DNA from: Parelaphostrongylus tenuis | Lineage: Eukaryota > Nematoda > Chromadorea > Rhabditida > Metastrongylidae | Direction of reading: 5' to 3' | Assembly: GCA_019055375.1 (NCBI GenBank) | Contig: JAHQIW010004438.1 | Location: 124,001-188,000, forward strand | DNA length: 64,000 nt | In this document: positions 58,971-64,000 of the stretch, piece by piece | How positions within the stretch are numbered: position 1 is the first letter of the stretch | Layout: each line of letters starts with the position of its first letter | Translations under genes and position numbers: made by a program | Notes under the pieces: model-generated | The model's input: only the letters and a program-made list of their open reading frames with translations | The model's database searches: none | Told to the model about the DNA's origin: nothing

Positions 58971-60063
58971 GACAGTGTATTTGTATTTTGGACAACAGTA
59001 GCGTAAGCTATTTAGAATCATACATAGCTTTCACATCTATAAAACTACAAATCAAATTCTCTTTCATGACTGTTTTTGTAGAGAAGTCCTCTCTCCCCTT
59101 TACCCCCCTCCTCAGTTATTTTGTCTATCAAGTAAATTATCGCTCCTTGTCAAAAACAAATAAATTCGCGGCGACGTGGGAGTTGCTAATATTCATTGAT
59201 TCAGACGGAAAAGTGCGTGATCTCAAATGGGTTGGCTTTACTAAGAGAAGAGATGCTCTAATCTTTTGTTTCACTAAAGATACTAACATTGGAGAACACT
59301 TTCTGTTATTACACTTCTTAAGTTCATGGAGTAGTCACATGGAGCAGAACGGAAAAATAGGTGTATCATGATAGATCACTGTTCAATTTTACATCTAGAA
59401 GCAATTTCAACGCTCACGCAAGAGAATTCTCGCCGTCCATAAAAGTCAGAGAGATGCCGACAGTAGGCATATAGGGAGCATGGCCTGTTCCATGTAGTTC
59501 TGTACTACTTACTTAGAAATGGGGATGTTGTACGAGACAACATTGATTCACTATCACAAGGCGAAGTGAAACTCCCTAGGGTCGCTGTGATCACCTTTTA
59601 TTACATCAAATCCCGTTCAGAACAACGATACGATTCCCAGTGGCGGTAGTGGAACATTGCTTGATTGTCTTGTTGTAACTGACGGTGTGTGTTTCGTAAA
59701 GACACTAATGCGAACGGTTGTGACTCATTGAAAGCGATGGATGAAGGCATTTCATCTGTAGAGCGCGTAGTGTAATCCTTTCAAGGCTGCAGATTAGTAG
59801 AACTTCATGAACTCACTCAAGTTGGTTAGCATCGATCACTTGGAAAAGATTTTCTGTTGCGAAATCAATGGAGCACAACTTCAAAAACATTTCATCACTC
59901 CCCAAACAGCATTTTGAAGCGCCTATTTATCCATTATTTGATCTTAGTCACAGGACCGACTATCTACTAATCTTTGTATAGGTCTAATATTCAACATTTT
60001 CCTTGATAAGAGATGAGGGGTTGTTCATATAATACACCTTGACACCTAATTGATTCATCTCCA
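58971..60063. other. Intergenic, nothing recognised
   Basis: A 127-codon plus-strand frame at 58,988-59,371 is the longest here. It has AT-rich, low-information composition and no recognisable motif, so no gene is called. Confidence 0.45.
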
Positions 60064-60288
60064 CAGTGTTTTTTCATAGTGTGGATCCCAGTACTTCTAG
60101 CATATAACTTGTTTATGTGTCTTCTTCTTGAAGGTCTCAGAATAATGGTTGAGAGAGTCTCCTTACAATCTCGAAGATAGCCTGGCTGGCGCGCTTCATA
60201 TGTTGACTGCCGGAGAAAGTTGGGAGGTGAAGCCCGGTCCCATGCACGTCTCTAGGAGCATCACAACCATTCGGCCACAGCGCTCCCT
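60064..60288 (-). repeat. tRNA-derived SINE, family 1
   Basis: Minus-strand copy with head GCTGTGGCCGAATGGTTGTG and tail CTAGAAGTACTGGGATCCAC. The order of blocks is the same as in the other three copies. Confidence 0.72.
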
Positions 60289-61769
60289 GTTATATAATAA
60301 TTGCATTCATAAAATACAAAAATGCAACACAATAATAAAACATGGTCGACGTTCCAGCACCTTCGCTTTCTTCAAAGCCGGAAGATCAAATTGATTACAA
60401 CTTTTCAATGAGATGCTTTCGTAACCTAGAAGAAAGCAGTGATGAACAAGTTGCCAAATTTCCATCATTCAGCACGTTCGTCTTCAGTCTATGCACACTA
60501 GTGTTTCACGCATCATAGCAGGTGCAGGCTAATTTTTGGAGCGTCAGTTTGATGCAAATTTTTGAGAAATTTCCACACACAATCAACTGACATTCAAGGA
60601 TCTGCTGTTCATCGAATCCTTTATTTTATATAATTCAGTTTCACCATTCTACGCTCTTTTGAACGATTCTGCCTTAAATAGTCACAAGGGGCATGTGATT
60701 CAGATATTGACTTACAGTTGAAAGAACTTCAAAAATCTGCACTAAGACTCGTGTGAATGCGAAACATATAGACTTTGTTTCTTTTGTTTCTTTGCACTAA
60801 AATGGGCTCTTGCTTATATGCAAGCACACTTGCATGAGTTCGAATTGGTATTGCGATCATAATTTACTTTCAAATGATAGAGCACAGCGAAATCGTGGCT
60901 ATGGATGAGTGAAACCTCTGTGACAGCGCTCACGACGGCTTCAGTAAATGAAGTGTTATCGAATAGATGAGCGCCTCATGGACGATATTTCGTAAATTTG
61001 TCAAATTCCATTGAAAGTGAGCAATATTCGCTCGTCAGATTGGGAGTGTGATAGAAATTGCTGGTGCTCACTAAAGCCACCTAGCAACGTTACCGGCAGC
61101 AGCTACTCACAAATTCCATGTGACGCACAAATAGCCCAGATAGATTAGTTATTTTCGATGCAATATTTTTTACAGCCGTGGTTCTCTATCAATGTTGGCT
61201 TTGTGTTTATGACTTCCTAAATGACTAAGAATGGATCATTCTTCGAGATGCTCGAATTCGTCGAGGCGATCCAGTCGGAGGGTTCCACTAGCGATCCGTA
61301 AATGTAGGTAAATGCTCGTGCTGACCTTCTGACAGAGAATGGACACACTGCCCAGAGTTCTCAAAAGAAAAACTCACTCATCCAGCCTTGCGCTTCTGAA
61401 GGAGCTGCATGCACTTTTTGTGAAGAAGTGCTTATTACTCTGAATGACATGGTTTATTGGAAGACAATGTTTCAAGTCAACTCTCTTCTGAGTCCTCTTT
61501 TTCTTAAAAGTTATTTTTTTGGCTTTTTTGACTGATAAGAATTCAATAAAGATCGTTTAAGATGATTTAATACATTGACTCAGCTCTATCACAGGATTTT
61601 GCAGTGATTTTTTTTTGCTACTCAGTCTAGCCAATAGTGTTGTTCTGAACCAATTATATGGAATAATTCATCTTTATTCATTGATTCTTTCATGATGAAA
61701 GCAAAAAATTTATGAATCGTGCATTTTTTTCATGAATTATGAACTTTTTCACATTCTCATAAATAGTTT

Positions 61770-61950
61770 GGCCGATCGGTCACGACACGACATTGTCGTC
61801 GATTCGTTAGCCGCGCGCGCTCTCTCCTCGTCAAACAAATGAGGAGATCCTGCCGCAATGCGAACGGACAGATTTTCGTCGAATATCCGCTTCTAAACAC
61901 TCATCGTTTCGATTGTCGTCGTCATCCAACAACAATCGATGGATGAAGGA
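61770..61950. promoter_or_regulatory. CpG-rich patch, possible promoter or first-exon region (speculative)
   Basis: In an otherwise AT-rich region this stretch is dense in CG steps (TCGGTCACGACACGACATTG, TTAGCCGCGCGCGCTCTCTC, GTCGTCGTCATCC). Invertebrate promoters are not reliably CpG-marked, and no start codon or splice pattern supports a transcript. Confidence 0.15.
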
Positions 61951-63191
61951 TCATTTGCTTCTGTGGTGTAATGGTGCTTCTCAAATGAAGCACCAGTAGT
62001 CAACTTCCACCGTCTTGTCAATAAGCCAATCCGCAGACCGATCTCCGATAATAACCAGTAGCTGTTCGGCTTTCATTCATTCGATGAACGAGTCTATATG
62101 GATTTTTAAAAAAACTAACTGGTCTGCAAGCAAAGTTATTGCCTACTGAGTCAATCCACAAGCTGCCATGACTCAATTTTTTTTAAATGAAATTCATCAC
62201 ATAGAAATGCGTATTTTACTCTGATTTCTATTTCATTGAGCGCATAATTATTTCATTCTCTTGAAAAAAGTGATATTGTAACAATAGCAAGCGGTAAAGT
62301 ATAAGCACGTTCTTTGATATTTGGTGTTCCTAAACGATAGAATTTTTAAACTTTTTTCTTCTCTCAAAAAGCCTCAACCTTTGTCGTTACTGTTCCAATC
62401 ATATTATGGAGAAATGTAATACACCAGAGTGGAAACTCTGTTCCAGATTTTTGTTCATATCCGTAGTACTGTTCCTTCTTTTTTGTGTCTTCAATGCTTT
62501 CTACTCTCTTTTCGTAGTGATCTAAGTGCACTTTCTGTTGCTTATGTTTCTTGGTTCGATCCCACTCCCTCCGTTACCTATCTTGTCATCGCTCTGAGCT
62601 CAACAAATTGGTACCACGTAGAAGAAGGAACACTGTCATCATACGTCAGTGAAGATTTTAAAGCCACAGCTTAAGACAAATGTTGCATACAGTCAGTTCT
62701 AGGACACTACTAATGGAGTTGAATACACGGAAAATACTTGATAGATGGGCGACATTGCGCATTATATTCTGTAAACTCCGCACTTTCGGCTATGGTTTAT
62801 GAGTTAAAATCCGCTTTTAAAACTTGTCGGTTTATTTCTTATATTTCGTTGCGGATATTTCATTTCATTTATCTCACTGATACCATCTAGCTTTTTGAGT
62901 TAGCATGCATTTCGACCAGTTCTAGTGATGGCTCAAGTTTTCACCATTAGTTGTATTGGCGTGACCGGTTTGATCGACATCTGCAAAAGTTGAACGCCAT
63001 CTTTCACTCACAAAGAAATTGTTTGATGGCGCCGTTTGGCTTTGATAGGTTCACGTCATTGAAAACACGGAGCTGCATTCTTGACGAGTCATCCTTGCGA
63101 GCGTTGGTCAACGTGGCAATCGTCGTAATATTGCTATCTATACAAACTGCAGAGAATCTCATACTTCTTAGATGCTTACCAGTTCAAAAAT

Positions 63192-63315
63192 CATAAATAT
63201 GTAGCACAGTGGTTAGAGGTGTCTCATTATTCACACTGCGCCGGTCCATGATTCGATCTCGTACCCGTGTCAGACACATCTTCCATCCTACTGAGTCGGC
63301 GAATCATTTCCAGGC
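63192..63315 (+). repeat. tRNA-derived SINE-like repeat, family 2
   Basis: Plus strand TAGCACAGTGGTTAGAGGTG and CATGATTCGATCTCGTACCC. Same arrangement as the other family-2 copies. Confidence 0.6.
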
Positions 63316-64000
63316 TAGTGTGGAGGATGGCTTAGCAGAGTTATTACATTAGCAGAATACTATGAGTACATTATATAGATCAAGCATGCGTTAATAGCGA
63401 ATAAATGGAGTCGAACAGATGACCCTTCCCTCAACTACTGATAGATTCAAACACTCATCTTTCTACTCCTTTTGTATTTGTTTGGCAGAGAATAATCTGA
63501 GGCAATACCGAAACTTGAACAACGTGGGATTCCAGTCATTTCCATCCGATTAATTTTATGAGCGTAATGATCACACTGTTAAGCGAACTTGTTCAAGGCA
63601 ATAGTGCTCACCTCTAGCTTAGTTTTCGTGAAACGACCGATTTTCAGCCTCACTGAGTTTACTTATGCAAGGGTTAAATTGTACATTGTTCAAGGCAGTG
63701 AAAAAATTTGTTATTCGCTAACCGAATAGCCGAATTATTTCTAGAGCTTTTATTCTGAGCGGTCATGCGCACCATCCTTTTATGTGAAAAAGTAATTTGT
63801 ATCCTCTACAGTATTTCTGAAGATATTTGTGGTCTTTTATTCGAATAATCATCGTTTTCTACTAGATTTTTTGTCCACTTGGAGGTCAACGATAGCTTAT
63901 TTTTATCGACTTCACCGAAAAGTTTGTACCTCTACTTCTGACGTCTTTTATTAATCAGCATCTAAACTTTTTCCAGATCGGCCCTATTATGTCGGGTCCG

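Larger units (their letters stand above)
60289..64000. other. Intergenic with SINE pieces and a CpG-rich patch
   Basis: Contains the family-2 SINE at 63.2 kb, a related B-box/tail piece near 62,545-62,622 (TTGGTTCGATCCCACTCCCT, CAACAAATTGGTACCACG) and a CpG-rich patch near 61,770-61,950. No gene supported. Confidence 0.45.

Noticed and set aside
58988..59371. 127-codon plus-strand open frame next to a foldback MITE
   Set aside because: Composition follows the AT-rich background, no recognisable motif, no splice context; a chance frame is likely.
1..64000. CRISPR array, operon or prokaryotic features
   Set aside because: No regularly spaced direct repeats or bacterial-type genes; splice signals and repeats show nuclear eukaryotic DNA.

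Overview
The window is nuclear DNA of a nematode, most likely a hookworm-like strongylid. It is AT-rich, its genes have many short exons with TTTCAG-type acceptors, and it is full of decayed transposons. A decayed RTE-type LINE at 36.4-39.0 kb resembles, from memory, a family abundant in Ancylostoma and Necator. That placement is a judgement, not a computed result. No bacterial, organellar, rRNA or CRISPR features were seen.

Region 1 (53-31,617, minus strand) is the 5' part of one large gene, the inositol 1,4,5-trisphosphate receptor (itr-1 orthologue). I placed 28 coding exons by conserved peptides, splice signals and reading phase. They cover the N-terminal suppressor/MIR region, the IP3-binding core, the RIH-type helical region and the start of the regulatory domain. 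The channel end lies beyond position 1. Two short stretches (between 28,151 and 31,475, and between 15,979 and 18,523) should hold one more small exon each that I could not identify. The ligand-contacting basic residues of the family are all present. One intron (6,479-8,868) appears to use a GC donor.

The itr-1 introns hold a 600-bp inverted-repeat element (7.9-8.5 kb), a mariner fossil (2.1-2.9 kb), several inverted-repeat MITEs (20.3, 21.8 and 25.4 kb) and tRNA-derived SINE-like repeats.

Region 2 (31.6-64 kb) contains no gene I can recognise with confidence. It is a repeat landscape: the RTE LINE on the plus strand, four mariner-type fossils in the window as a whole, a mariner-like MITE family, a foldback MITE family with long (about 9-13 bp) target-site duplications, SINE copies, a tandem duplication at 50.3 kb and microsatellites. 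Several insertions are nested, which gives a relative order of events. Weak coding candidates at 33.0 and 56.0-56.5 kb and a CpG-rich patch near 61.8-62.0 kb are reported with low confidence.
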